Notes: generated from the sequence alone by a model not told the origin. A stretch of 64,000 nt of DNA from Ktedonosporobacter rubrisoli (GCF_004208415.1 NZ_CP035758.1:4836001-4900000), one strand, 5' to 3'; positions 8,838 to 17,943 are shown, counted from the first letter of the stretch. Numbers and translations are program-made.

Positions 8838-9037
8838 ATCGAAGCGAAGTCGCGTATGGAGTCATCAAAGCTTGTTACAGAAATCCCTACCGATCAATTA
8901 ACAGCGAGACAATTAATAAGATTGCAAAAGCGTTGCAAGTGCCTGCAACTGATTTATTTGAGGATGTATCAGAAGACTATATGAAGAGAGAGATGGAAGA
9001 GAAGCGGAAAAACAAAGATGCAGGCGAAGGCGCTTAA
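8774..9037 (+). CDS. XRE-family (Cro/C1-type) HTH transcriptional regulator
   Basis: 87 residues with a complete Cro/C1 helix-turn-helix: MKELAQQQKMSMTLLSHRS (helices 1-2), VAYGVIKACYRNPYRSI (recognition helix), and INKIAKALQVPATDLFED. The charged tail KREMEEKRKNKDAGEG is disordered-looking. A GAGG site precedes ATG 8774 by 9 bases. It is a stand-alone DNA-binding protein of the small YozG-like type, divergent from the membrane-protein gene whose 5' end it overlaps, and so a candidate regulator of it. A bidirectional terminator follows at 9184. Confidence 0.8.
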   Translation: MLRLRMKELAQQQKMSMTLLSHRSEVAYGVIKACYRNPYRSINSETINKIAKALQVPATDLFEDVSEDYMKREMEEKRKNKDAGEGA

Positions 9038-9183
9038 TCCTCTCTTGTGCGTATTATTTTTTCTTACTTGCCTTTTAGGTGCTGGTATTTAACCTCATCC
9101 TTGTATCATGATTTTCGTGTTTGGGAAAAAGCGCCATCCACAGCGATTGCAATAGCAGGTTTTCTTACCTGAAGAGAGGACGG

Positions 9184-9225
9184 AAAAAGCAGCGTCTCAA
9201 GAATATCTCTTGACGCTGCTTTTTT
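9184..9225. terminator. Bidirectional rho-independent terminator
   Basis: AGCAGCGTC (9188-9196) pairs with GACGCTGCT (9212-9220), with A5 before and T6 after. It can end the XRE transcript on the plus strand and the minus-strand transcript arriving from 9281. Confidence 0.8.
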
Positions 9226-9280
9226 ATGGCTTTCTGTTTATCCGGCTGCCTGGCAACAGACTAGTGAGTCAGACAAACCG

Positions 9281-9556
9281 TTATGAAGTGCTCTCCTCAA
9301 CAGGCTTGGCCGGCCTTGATTCTACAGAATTGGCCCGATGAGAGCGCAAGAGCCTGGCATGCTTCGTTATCTCTTTTGTCACGCAACCAGCCTGCTGCAC
9401 TAACTCATCAACATATTGAGCCGTCACCTGCGAGAGCCGCGACAGCTGTTCGCGCTGTGCGCTGGGCAAGGCTCGCTCAACCAATTGTTGCAGGCTTTCA
9501 TTAAGCTGCACGCTACGATCGCGCTCCTCATAATTTTCTACCATTAATGGTAAGGA
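9281..9556 (-). pseudogene. Truncated DUF4388-protein C-terminus
   Basis: 91 codons from SLPLMVENYEERDRS to the stop differ at two residues from the C-terminus of the 11767-12450 protein (E/A in PSAQREQ and R/C in QQAGCV). The DUF4388 domain is missing. Upstream the frame runs out of phase through the end of the WD40 gene and has no homology. It may be translated as a fragment from ATG at the MVENYEE codons, but it looks like a duplication remnant. Confidence 0.75.
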
Positions 9557-9590
9557 AAAAAGACGATGATATCCTTTAGGAGCCAGGGTA

Positions 9591-10184
9591 CTATCCCTCT
9601 TCTCCCTCTCTACGAGTCTGTAAAGTCGATGACGACTCGAAGATCTGCTGGCCTGGAGAGGAATCTGGCCGGGGTATGATCCTCCATATTGTGATGGTTT
9701 TGCTGGGGGAGAAAGAGAGCAGTTTGTCATCACGTGACCAGGCAAGCTTTGTAATTCTCTCTCTCAGCGCAATCACAAACCATTGCCTACCAGTTGTCCC
9801 ATCCCAGAGATAGATTACCCTATCATCTGATCCCGAAGCCAGACGAGCGCCATCAGAGGACCAGGCCAGCGTCGTTATGGCTTTACGATGGTTAGTGAGA
9901 ATGTATTTGCAAGTTCCAGTTATGTTATCCCATATCCTGATGGTCGTATCGAGCGAACCTGAAGCCAGTTGTACATTATCAGGTGACCATGCTATCGCCG
10001 ATACACTTTTCTTATGGCCGATCAATTTGTGTTGTAGTACTCCATTTGCCCCATCCCAGATGCAAACCGTACCATCACGCGCTCCTGAGGCCAGTTTGGA
10101 ACCATCAGACGACCAGGCAACTTCTGTCACCCGTTTTATATCGCCGGAGAGCGTATATGCGATGTCCATAATGTTGTTTTGCAT
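9591..10184 (-). CDS. WD40 repeat protein (short)
   Basis: 197 residues with four clear WD40 repeats. Each has the pattern ...H/I-xx-V/I-xxLAWSxDGxxLASGSxDxxIxIWDxxTG (residues about 15-50, 56-92, 98-133, 138-170). A complete beta-propeller needs about seven blades, so this is either half a propeller that dimerises or a 3'-truncated gene. The last 30 residues (RPDSSPGQQIFESS...) lack a blade and end 35 bases before the duplicated DUF4388 fragment. The duplication may therefore have replaced its original end. No signal peptide is seen. It is likely a protein-interaction scaffold. Confidence 0.8.
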   Translation of the reverse strand: MQNNIMDIAYTLSGDIKRVTEVAWSSDGSKLASGARDGTVCIWDGANGVLQHKLIGHKKSVSAIAWSPDNVQLASGSLDTTIRIWDNITGTCKYILTNHRKAITTLAWSSDGARLASGSDDRVIYLWDGTTGRQWFVIALRERITKLAWSRDDKLLSFSPSKTITIWRIIPRPDSSPGQQIFESSSTLQTRREGEEG

Positions 10185-10247
10185 GGTGTCCTCCTGCTAT
10201 AAATAGCATGAAATATCTAAAGTTTGCTAATATCTTTCAAACCCTAG

Positions 10248-10326
10248 AGCAGTGTTCAGGAAACCTCGATTCCTCAGAACTCTGTTGGTTCATTAGCGTT
10301 GCGGCTCAATTTCTCTGAACACTGCT
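10248..10326. repeat. Long inverted repeat downstream of the secreted-protein gene
   Basis: AGCAGTGTTCAG (10248-10259) is repeated inverted as CTGAACACTGCT (10315-10326), extendable to AGGAAA/TTTCT with one bulge, around a loop of 55 bases. It begins 20 bases after the stop of the 10347-10799 gene. It could be a terminator without a U tract or a small MITE-like hairpin. Confidence 0.55.
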
Positions 10327-10346
10327 AAAGAGAATCTAATAGTGGA

Positions 10347-10799
10347 TTATTTGTTAATACTTGCTGTAGTAGAACCTGAGCCTGTACCTCCGTCAGCCAC
10401 TACCGCCCATCCTGTAGTTGTGACATCCCATCGCCCAGATGCTGCTATAATACCACTTCCAACACATGTCGGGTTGTTTGTTGTCACATTGCAGGAGAGG
10501 ATATTAACAGTTTGATCGTAGTAGAGACATAAGAAAGCACAGTGCTTGGCCACGGTATTGAGAGTTCCAACAAACTGTTCATCGCAAGCGAGAGTGGCAG
10601 TAACGGTAAGCGAATTACCATTTAATCTCCCTGACTGATTGACGCTGCAGGTTGCGTCAGGGTGAATAGTGCCTGGATGATGTTTAAACGTAATGGCATG
10701 TGAGGACTTAAAAGTCTGTATGCCTGATGCTGATGCACCGAAAGAGATAGTTAATACTAAGCATACTGCAACAAAGGTTGCCAAAGCAAATCTTCTCAC
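10347..10799 (-). CDS. Secreted protein of unknown function
   Basis: 150 residues with a classical signal peptide: MRRFALATFVAVCLVLTISFGASASG, cleavage probably after ASA. The mature part is Thr/Ser/Asn-rich and predicted beta. It has paired cysteines (ATCSVNQ, LACDEQ, KHCAFLC, LSCNV, PTCVG) that suggest disulphides outside the cell. AAAGGAT lies upstream of the ATG. No family is recognised. The gene stands alone between AT-rich spacers. Confidence 0.7.
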   Translation of the reverse strand: MRRFALATFVAVCLVLTISFGASASGIQTFKSSHAITFKHHPGTIHPDATCSVNQSGRLNGNSLTVTATLACDEQFVGTLNTVAKHCAFLCLYYDQTVNILSCNVTTNNPTCVGSGIIAASGRWDVTTTGWAVVADGGTGSGSTTASINK

Positions 10800-11596
10800 A
10801 GAAATCCTTTCCTGAGATGAGTGTTGAAAAGGCTCATCCCTTGTCTTGGTCCTTCAATTTTTAGTGATAGATATACTATGGGCATGCGGTAAATTCCGCT
10901 CACGACGCTCTCTTGAAGTCGCCAAACTTTTTAATAGGGCGTCGCGTCTCTTCTTCTGGACTACAGCTAGAATAGTAGACCCTCTTGATCCAGTAATCTT
11001 CTTTCTGCATCCTTCAATTTTTTGATCTATCTCATGTCTTATTTATTAAATATAGCTGCTGTATGTTTTTCTGCCCTGATAGGATGCAAAATCCCTCTAT
11101 AACACAGAGCATGACTATTTGGATAAAATAAGATAAAGATAGACTTTTTCGGGAAAATCCATCACCTCCTTTTTTAGAAACTATAGCAGGAGATGTAAAT
11201 GTTTATAACATAAAGCAAAGAAAAAGTCAAACAGATTAGGAGAAGAGGTACTAGGAGAAGCGGCATAAACGTATCTAAGGATTAATATGAAATCTTAACG
11301 CAAGAATATATGATAATTCGATGACTTGTTCTGAGTGGTTATTGAGGAATTATCAATGTTTATTGAGCAATGTACGGAGACGTGTAACCTTACTGAAGAT
11401 GCTTATATTCTTGGCTTATGGCCTCATACATTCACACTCATGTAATTTCGCGAGGAGTATGATGCTACCATTGGGAATTTTTAAACAAAAAAGTCTGTGG
11501 CTGTTTAGTTGTTAAATTTTCCCATCTATCATTGCCGAGTTTTTGAATGGAGGGGAATTGCTTCATGCCTGTGCCTCCCCCTGCTAACCTGTTATT
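10800..11596. other. AT-rich spacer with no convincing gene
   Basis: Nearly 800 bases of low-complexity AT-rich DNA. A 64-codon plus-strand frame at 11321-11515 lacks a ribosome site and protein-like composition. I see no RNA gene or mobile-element ends. Confidence 0.5.
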
Positions 11597-12042
11597 GTGA
11601 TTTTCGTATGTGGAAAAAGCGCCATCCACAGCGATTTTAATAGCAGGTTTCAGTCCTGAAGAGAGGACGGAAAAGCAGCGTCAAGAGATATTCTTCAGAC
11701 GCTGCTTTTTTATGGCTTTCTGTTTATCCGGCTGCCTGGCGACAGACTAGTGAGTCAGACAAACCGTTATGAAGTGCTCTCCTCAACAGGCTTGGCCGGC
11801 CTTGATTCTACAGAATTGGCCCGATGAGAGCGCAAGAGCCTGGCATGCTTCGTTATCTCTTTTGTCACGCGACCAGCCTGCTGTACTAACTCATCAACAT
11901 ATTGAGCCGTCACCTGCGAGAGCCGCGACAGCTGTTCGCGCTGTTCGCTGGGCAAGGCTCGTTCAACCAATTGTTGCAGGCTTTCATTAAGCTGCACGCT
12001 ACGATCGCGCTCCTCATAATTTTCCACCATTAATGGCAGGGA
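11597..12042. repeat. Segmental duplication, copy 2 (parent copy)
   Basis: Matches 9109-9556. This copy includes the intact 3' end of the DUF4388 gene and its terminator. The left boundary is at GATTTTCG and the right boundary is at the SLPLMVEN codons, beyond which the copies diverge completely. Confidence 0.85.
11668..11711. terminator. Bidirectional rho-independent terminator
   Basis: AAAAGCAGCGTC (11671-11682) pairs with GACGCTGCTTTTTT (11698-11711). It is the duplicate of the terminator at 9184 and serves the DUF4388 gene ending at 11767. Confidence 0.8.
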
Positions 12043-12450
12043 GATAGGCTTGCGCGGCAACTTCTCCATAAGCTGCTGCCCTAAGCCCTCAAGTTTAGTC
12101 CGCGCCACACCATGTATTGCCCCATGCATTTCCAGTAAAGCTAACCAACGCGCAAAAATCTCAGCCTGCTGCCAAGTTATATCCTCATAATCTACAGTAC
12201 TTTCAGAATCAAAACGCACAAAACCCCGTGTCCAGTTAAGCAACTCTTGTAAAACAGCTTCTCCATCTTTTTTATTTCCGGTAACATGGATAAGACGCGC
12301 ATCTTTAAAGTATAAATGAGCCAGCCCAACACGCTCATTATTACGAATTGAAAGTCGGCCGGAGCCGCGCGTATCGCGAATACGAATGAGCGCCAACGTT
12401 ACTTCAGCAAAGTAATTCACATGAGAGGATCTATTAGTCGTATTCTTCAT
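11767..12450 (-). CDS. DUF4388 (PATAN-type) domain protein
   Basis: 227 residues. Residues 10-110 form a DUF4388 domain (LALIRIRDTRGSGRLSIRNNERVGLAHLYFKDARLIHV, then GDGEAVLQELLNWTRGFVRFD-like). This domain is commonly found in signalling proteins of gliding and filamentous bacteria. Residues 137-227 are a coiled, highly charged helical tail (NESLQQLVERAL...) that is duplicated at 9281. Its neighbour at 12690 has the same domain with a different C-terminus. A signalling or scaffold role is likely; the ligand is unknown. Confidence 0.8.
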   Translation of the reverse strand: MKNTTNRSSHVNYFAEVTLALIRIRDTRGSGRLSIRNNERVGLAHLYFKDARLIHVTGNKKDGEAVLQELLNWTRGFVRFDSESTVDYEDITWQQAEIFARWLALLEMHGAIHGVARTKLEGLGQQLMEKLPRKPISLPLMVENYEERDRSVQLNESLQQLVERALPSEQREQLSRLSQVTAQYVDELVQQAGRVTKEITKHARLLRSHRANSVESRPAKPVEESTS

Positions 12451-12689
12451 GTCTCTAGCAACCTTACTGAATATCTATCAAGCTTGCTGATGATATTCAT
12501 TATTTTTATTGGATATAATACGAGATATTACAGCCTTTCCTAGTATAGTGTCAATCACCATTTCATAATTTAAGCATATATTTCTATATATACACAACAA
12601 TTCAGTAATTATATTTAGCCTATTTTGACTAATATTATGGTAGAGCTAAGCCTCTCGTTCTTCTAACGGGAGCCTATAAAGCTGCTCTA

Positions 12690-13487
12690 TCAGTGACCAC
12701 TCGGTAACAGACGGATATCCATTTGTAATATCCCTAGATGAACCAGAACGGGGCCAACATCCTGTAAAGCCTGGATAATGAGTCGTTGAGCTGCTTTTTC
12801 TCCGATCAAGGAAGAGCAGAAACACTGGCAAATAGCAATAAGGGCACTAAAGCCCTCAAAAATATCTTCGCGAGACAGGCGATCTAGATGCGAACGATCG
12901 AGAACTTGTAGATAGCCAGTTGGGGCAATTTTTAAACTAGCAAAAGCTGGAAAAGAAGTGGAACAATCGTCGATAATATCCTGTAGTACCCGCAAGGCCT
13001 CCTGTGGACCTACCAGGCGTGCAACCGCCATCGAGACGCGCCGCGTAGCTTCGACCAGTACTCGCCATTCCCAGGGTGTTATCAGTAGTCGCGCATTGTG
13101 GTCCGCAATCAAGCTACTTTCAATAACGCGTGCTGGCACAGGCTTTGTTACGATGCCATGCGCTTGTAGATAAGCCAGTACTTCTTCGAAGAGTTGTTCA
13201 TGCTCAGCGCCTATTGTGGCCTCGTTGGGCGTAACGCTCCCTTCGAAACGCACTGTCCCACGCGTCCAGGTTTTGAGTCCTTGTAAGAGAGAGCGCCCAT
13301 CACCATGATTGCCAACAATATGTATCAGCTTGCCGGCCCGAAAATAGAGGTGCACAATACCTAACCGTTCGGTGTTGCGCAAGGAGAGGCGCCCAAATGC
13401 ACGCCGACGACGAATATGTTGCACAATATTCGCCAGATCGCTTAATGAGCTCTGCCATAAAGATCCTGAATGACTAGCTGGGGGCAC
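12690..13487 (-). CDS. DUF4388 (PATAN-type) domain protein
   Basis: 265 residues. The N-terminal 105 carry DUF4388 (LANIVQHIRRRRAFGRLSLRNTERLGIVHLYFRAGKLIHIVG...GLKTWTRGTVRFEG). The C-terminal 130 residues are an unrelated helical domain (WRVLVEATRRVSMAVARLVGPQEALRVLQDI, EDIFEGFSALIAICQCFCSSLIGEKAAQ). It is a paralogue of the 11767 gene by its first domain only. The 240-base gap between them is AT-rich and holds no further gene. Confidence 0.8.
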   Translation of the reverse strand: MPPASHSGSLWQSSLSDLANIVQHIRRRRAFGRLSLRNTERLGIVHLYFRAGKLIHIVGNHGDGRSLLQGLKTWTRGTVRFEGSVTPNEATIGAEHEQLFEEVLAYLQAHGIVTKPVPARVIESSLIADHNARLLITPWEWRVLVEATRRVSMAVARLVGPQEALRVLQDIIDDCSTSFPAFASLKIAPTGYLQVLDRSHLDRLSREDIFEGFSALIAICQCFCSSLIGEKAAQRLIIQALQDVGPVLVHLGILQMDIRLLPSGH

Positions 13488-13633
13488 GACACACTACCGC
13501 TTTCTATCAAGCTACAACACCCAGTAGACACGCTTGAACATACTATTACCCTTACTCAGCTCATGATACATAGAAGCGCGGTAGTATGTCAACTCCTTTA
13601 GTGAGCAAACTTATGGCTCTATGCATGCTCAGC

Positions 13634-14233
13634 TCAAGGTAACGTTTTTATCTCGCACACCTGAGCACAGAACTCGCACCAGCCAAGAAGTTTATGCTCT
13701 TGCTCATGGACATCCACGAGGCGCCTGGCGCAGCGGCAAACATAGCCATGCTGGCGAGCTGGATTTCCCAGAACCAGCGCGTAGGCAGGAACGTCTTTTG
13801 TGACCACCGATCCAGCCCCAACAAGCGCAAATTCGCCTATCGTCACACCGCATACGATAACAGATCCGGCACCAAGCGAGGCCCCATACTTGACAAGAGT
13901 AGGAGTAATGTCCCAGTCGTCAGCGCTTTTTAGTTGGCCAGTGGGCGTAATGGCTCGCGGATAGAGATCGTTGGTAAAGCAAACATGAGGACCAATAAAC
14001 ACGCCATCTTCCACTTCCACGCCTTCAAAAATTGAGACATGATTCTGAATCTTTACTCGCGAGCCAATACGCACATGGGATTCGATATAAACGCCTTTGC
14101 CAATATTACACATTTCGCCTACCGTGGCCTGAGCCCGAATATGGGCCTGGCGCCAGACGCGCGTTCCCGCGCCAACCTCTGCCCCTGGCTCTACCTCGGC
14201 AGTTGGATGTACATAAAATGGTGTAGCAGACAT
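13634..14233 (-). CDS. WbpD-like sugar N-acetyltransferase (left-handed beta-helix)
   Basis: 199 residues of hexapeptide repeats (GAEVGAGTRVWRQAHIRAQATVGEMCNIGKGVYI...GVTIGEFALVGAGSVVTKDVPAYALVLGNPAR). The sequence matches the WbpD/WlbB group, which transfers acetyl from acetyl-CoA to the 3-amino group of UDP-GlcNAc3NA. The last 35 residues hold five cysteines (VCRCARRL, GWCEFCAQVC) that could form a small zinc ribbon. It is the last gene of the minus-strand cluster, 17 bases after the deacetylase. The matching dehydrogenase, oxidoreductase and aminotransferase lie at 25409, 39869 and 40959. Confidence 0.85.
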   Translation of the reverse strand: MSATPFYVHPTAEVEPGAEVGAGTRVWRQAHIRAQATVGEMCNIGKGVYIESHVRIGSRVKIQNHVSIFEGVEVEDGVFIGPHVCFTNDLYPRAITPTGQLKSADDWDITPTLVKYGASLGAGSVIVCGVTIGEFALVGAGSVVTKDVPAYALVLGNPARQHGYVCRCARRLVDVHEQEHKLLGWCEFCAQVCEIKTLP

Positions 14234-14249
14234 CAGCAGTTCACCTCCC

Positions 14250-15302
14250 TTACTTCTGGCCCGAATTTGTCAGGTATTTGCGCACAAACGGCAACCAGCG
14301 CAAACGCGAGAAAAAGCCCCACAGCCCAGCAGCTTCCGCCGCCACAACCAGCCAGTGCTGATCGGTATCTACTTCAACACGATTTAGCAAGTATGAGGAG
14401 CCCTTACGCCGATTAAAACCGTAACGCGTAGTAAAAGCCCAATCATAGCCGGCCTGCCGCACAGCATCTAGCACTTCATCACTTATATGTTGGAGCTGTC
14501 CTATTGGATAGGCGAATGTACGTACTGGATGACCTAACTGCTCGGCGAGGGCTGCAGAGCAGGATTCTAACTCCTCCCGCATCTCAGCTGCATCCTTAAG
14601 GTAAGCAAGAATAGGATGATGCATCGTATGAGCGCCAAAGGAGACCCAACCGCTTGTCTCCATCTCATGCACCTGCTCCCAGGTCACGGGCAAAGCTAGC
14701 ATCTCATCCTCACTAAGCTCCGCGGAAACTGCCAATTTCTCGCTCACCATAGCAAGAAATGTCTCGCGCTCATCCACAGTTTGTGCATAGCGCACACGCC
14801 CATCGATAAGTTGGGCCAGGGCCGCCTTTTCCTGCGGGTCCTGCAGATGGTAGCAACGATCATCAAGCGTGACCTCCTTTACCTGAGCGTGCTTCACCAG
14901 GCGCTCACCCTCTAGCCACCAGAAAGTCCTTCCACTCTCTATATAGCCAGGAACCAGATAGATAGTAAAAGGGATCTGCAATTCGCGGGCCAGGGCAAAG
15001 GCATGGGTGTAATTATCGCGATACCCATCATCAAAGGTAAGCACAAGTGGAGTCCGTCTGTCATAGCTACGTCGACCATTTTTGCGCCGCGCATAAAGCT
15101 CTTCCAGAGCAGCCTCCACATGCATAACGCGATAATGTCTGCGCAAGTAAAGGAACTGGCGCCTCAGATCTCCACCCAAAGCGCGATGATAATTTAAAAC
15201 AATCAGGCAGGATGACTGGCGTCTAGTCCACCAGCGAGCCAGCGCGACAAGACCACTATAGTACATACAAGCCGCAACGAAAGTGAGCGCAATTTTTCGC
15301 AT
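14250..15302 (-). CDS. NodB-type polysaccharide deacetylase (module copy 1)
   Basis: About 350 residues. A membrane-anchor-like N-terminus (IALTFVAACMYYSGLVALARWW) precedes a NodB homology domain with LTFDDGYRDNY (catalytic and metal aspartates), SFGAHTMHHPIL (metal histidines) and RTFAYPIG. Such enzymes remove N- or O-acetyl groups from extracellular sugars. ATG 15302 is preferred over the longer frame (15359) because GAAGGTC precedes it and the two paralogues start at the same place (MRERIR, MRKQFG). It follows the flavin enzyme gene by 72 bases and precedes the acetyltransferase. Confidence 0.9.
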   Translation of the reverse strand: MRKIALTFVAACMYYSGLVALARWWTRRQSSCLIVLNYHRALGGDLRRQFLYLRRHYRVMHVEAALEELYARRKNGRRSYDRRTPLVLTFDDGYRDNYTHAFALARELQIPFTIYLVPGYIESGRTFWWLEGERLVKHAQVKEVTLDDRCYHLQDPQEKAALAQLIDGRVRYAQTVDERETFLAMVSEKLAVSAELSEDEMLALPVTWEQVHEMETSGWVSFGAHTMHHPILAYLKDAAEMREELESCSAALAEQLGHPVRTFAYPIGQLQHISDEVLDAVRQAGYDWAFTTRYGFNRRKGSSYLLNRVEVDTDQHWLVVAAEAAGLWGFFSRLRWLPFVRKYLTNSGQK

Positions 15303-15374
15303 ACTGACCTTCTTCCATCCCCGAGAAGATGTTTTCCTGTTAAGAAATATCTTCTCCACAGCAAATGCTAATAG

Positions 15375-16604
15375 TTACCGGCTCAGACTGGCAGTACGAC
15401 GGCTTATAGCCCGGGTTACTCTTCGGGCAGCTGCCTCGTCACCAATCACAAAACGGTAAAAAGGGCCAAAGCTGCGAGCTGCCGAGTAACCTATGAAATA
15501 CAAGCCCGGCACACTGCTTTCAAAGTACGTACTCAGAATCGGCGAACCGTCATAGCACTGAATAGAGGCCTGCAGATTTGGCTGCAACATGGAAAGCCGT
15601 TTTATGTCGGCCCGATAGCCTGTGCCAAGAATTACATGATCGGCCTCAAGAAGCGTACCGCTGCTCAGCCTCAGCTTTACATGTTCACCGGCCTCAGTCA
15701 CGCTTTCTACCTTCTCGGCCTCATGAAGCGTAATCTTCTCGACCACGCGTGGCTTGAGCCAGTGAGACCCTGCCGGTGCATGGCGGGTTGCCAGCAAATG
15801 ATCTTTTGTATTACGCGGCAAACGCTGGAAAACGTAGGGATATTTCTCAAGAATCAGGTTGAGCCAGCCCTCGCCCATACCAGCTTGCGGGGCCCGTAAG
15901 CCTCTTAGCTTCTCCGGGATATTCTCATTTGAGAAATTAATCCAACGAATGGGATGCCGGGCAATAAGTTGTACTTCAGCCCCCTGTTCGCCGAGCAGCG
16001 CAGCTGTCTCCAGAGCGGCCTGGCCCGCGCCGATCAGGACCACTCGCTGGCCAGCAAATTTACTCAGTTTTCTATGCATAGCCGAATGCGAGACCAGAGA
16101 CGTGGGCATATGGGCATACTCTGCTGGCGTATACATATAATATTGCAGGCCAGGAGCCATAACGACGCTCTGGCTCTGGATCACACGCCCATCTTCAAGA
16201 GTGAGCAAAAAGCTCCCATCCAGCCACTCGACTGATTGTATATATGTCTCATCCAGCTCGGGAACCGCGTTCTGCTGAAACCATAAGCCATACTCGACAA
16301 ACGTCTTCATAGGCAAGGGATCTGCCCCTTGCATCCCTTGGAGCGCAAAAAATTTGTCAAAGCCATATTTTCCTTGTGGGTCCGAGAGATTCGTAGCCCA
16401 CCAGTACGAGCGCAAGAGCATTCCTTCTGGCATATGTTCACGCCAGAAATAGATCGGCTTGCCAAAAATTGCTACCTTGAGGTTCTGTGCCTTGAGATGA
16501 GCTGCGGCAGAAAGACCATAGGGACCGGCCCCCAGCACAACGGCATCATAGCGGGCAGAAGGCACAAATGCTTCACCCTTTTGCACTTCTAAAGATAAGC
16601 TCAT
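15375..16604 (-). CDS. Flavin-dependent N-monooxygenase-like oxidoreductase (module copy 1)
   Basis: 409 residues from ATG 16604. It has the FAD-binding motif VVLGAGPYGLSAAAHL near residue 24, and a second Rossmann motif VVLIGAGQAALETAALL near 180 for NADPH. A GTGY motif (DHVILGTGYRADI) near 330 corresponds to the ATGY motif of flavin N-hydroxylases (SidA/IucD/PvdA class). WATNLSDPQGKY is shared with its paralogue at 19023. The start codon overlaps the ATP-grasp stop as ATGA, with AAGGAGGA 7 bases upstream, so translation is coupled. The substrate is unknown. Hydroxylation of an amine or amide made by the neighbouring ligase is an inference. Confidence 0.8.
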   Translation of the reverse strand: MSLSLEVQKGEAFVPSARYDAVVLGAGPYGLSAAAHLKAQNLKVAIFGKPIYFWREHMPEGMLLRSYWWATNLSDPQGKYGFDKFFALQGMQGADPLPMKTFVEYGLWFQQNAVPELDETYIQSVEWLDGSFLLTLEDGRVIQSQSVVMAPGLQYYMYTPAEYAHMPTSLVSHSAMHRKLSKFAGQRVVLIGAGQAALETAALLGEQGAEVQLIARHPIRWINFSNENIPEKLRGLRAPQAGMGEGWLNLILEKYPYVFQRLPRNTKDHLLATRHAPAGSHWLKPRVVEKITLHEAEKVESVTEAGEHVKLRLSSGTLLEADHVILGTGYRADIKRLSMLQPNLQASIQCYDGSPILSTYFESSVPGLYFIGYSAARSFGPFYRFVIGDEAAARRVTRAISRRTASLSR

Positions 16605-17943
16605 CGGAAAGTCCTCCTTAACATTCCACTCGCCAGTTTTTGTCGAGCGCGAAAGGCAACATCGCGCATTGCCGTCCACACAGGAAGAAGATCCTTCCCA
16701 TCAACATAGTCATATCCTGACGGAACAAAAAAGGCCGCCATAAAGTCGAAAATAGCCTGTTCTGGTGAGTCAACTCCAGGTCTTCCGTATTGAGATAGTG
16801 CCTGTATAGTCGTCAAGATATCACCCTCCAGAAAGCGCATCCAACCGCCAATACGATAATCCATCACCCGATCTATCTTCTCACCACTAGCCCACTGATA
16901 GAGTAGATAGGGGAAATCAACTCCGGCACGCACCGCTACCTCGATCGAAGCCGAGAGGCGAGGGTTGATCTCCATCAAATAGGGCTTACCTTCGCTATCA
17001 CGCCGAAACTCTACTTCGGAATAGCCCTCCAACTCTATCTCGCGCACCAGCTTTTCTGCCTGCTCGCCGATATCAGACGGGATCTCGATGCTCTGCCGAT
17101 ATACCGATACTCCTCCTAAGGGCGGATGTGTGCGCCTGGCCCACTGAGCAAAGCGCGCATATATTTCGCCATTGGCATACATGAAGTTCACAGCCTCGCG
17201 CCTGCCCGCAAGAAACTGCTGAAAGAGCGCTGAGCCACCAAACTGCGTTTGCTCCTCGATCGCTTCTCGGGCCTCTTCAGGCGTCGTCACCAGCCTGGAT
17301 ATCAACCTGACACCCTGCAATTCGCCCTGCACATCACTCCCCCACAGCCAGGACTCGACAGGCTTGATAACTGCTGGAAGCCCTATCTCCCTGATGGCCT
17401 CCGTAATCTCTCCCACGCTACTTATCTGCACCGAGCGCGGAATCCCCAGGCCCAGCTTTTGCGCAATTTGCAACGTTATGGTCTTATTAACGGCTGCCTC
17501 TAAGGCCGCCTCTTTGGCCAGGGCAACATACGTCAGAGCTTCCAGCTCTTGTCGATACTCTCTTAATACCGCTAATGTGCCATCCGCCGACGCAATGAGA
17601 ACTCGCGCTCCGGTATGGCTCAATAAAAGCTTCAAGTAATCTAAAAATGATTCCTTATCGTGCTCATATTCTGGCGCAAGATAGGCATGCTGACACCAGC
17701 GCGAAGAAAAGGTCGGCACACATTTTCCCTGCTTGTTGATACGGGGGCAACCTCCAGGGCGGCGACATTCATACCGCGCTCCCCAAGGGAGCGTATGGTC
17801 ACTAACGACTGGCGTAGCCGTGCATCAAGCACAAGGGCATCATATCTCTTATGGTGGCCTATTGTTTGTTCCTTTGTAGCGTATTGCGCAGGCTGTTCAT
17901 CCATGAACTCGCCTGCGGCAAACGATCCTTCTATTGCTTCCAT
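16601..17943 (-). CDS. ATP-grasp ligase (module copy 1), reading frame broken by one base
   Basis: Two frames together make one ATP-grasp protein of about 447 residues, parallel to the intact paralogue at 20249. The N-terminal frame (17943 to about 17745) has YDALVLDARLRQSLVTIRSLGERGMNVAALE. The C-terminal frame (to 16601) has VPTFSSRWCQ, PAVIKPVESWLW (ATP lysine), ALFQQFLAGRREAVNF, EVEFRRDSEGKPYLMEINPRL (metal ligands). The break is at five C (plus-strand G 17742-17746). A sixth base would give EVAPRINKQGKCVPTFSSRW. ATP-grasp enzymes join a carboxylate to an amine or thiol via acyl phosphate. The start overlaps the preceding deacetylase stop (TAATG). Confidence 0.82.

Larger units (their letters stand above)
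9109..9556. repeat. Segmental duplication, copy 1 (about 450 bp)
   Basis: From GATTTTCGTGTTTGGG to the codon run for SLPLMVEN the sequence closely matches 11597-12042 with scattered substitutions and small indels. It contains a terminator hairpin and the last 91 codons of a DUF4388 protein. The intact parent is the 11767-12450 gene, so this is the derived or truncated copy. Confidence 0.85.

Noticed and set aside
11321..11515. 64-codon plus-strand ORF in the AT-rich spacer
   Set aside because: No Shine-Dalgarno, unusual Cys/Trp-rich composition, no neighbours.
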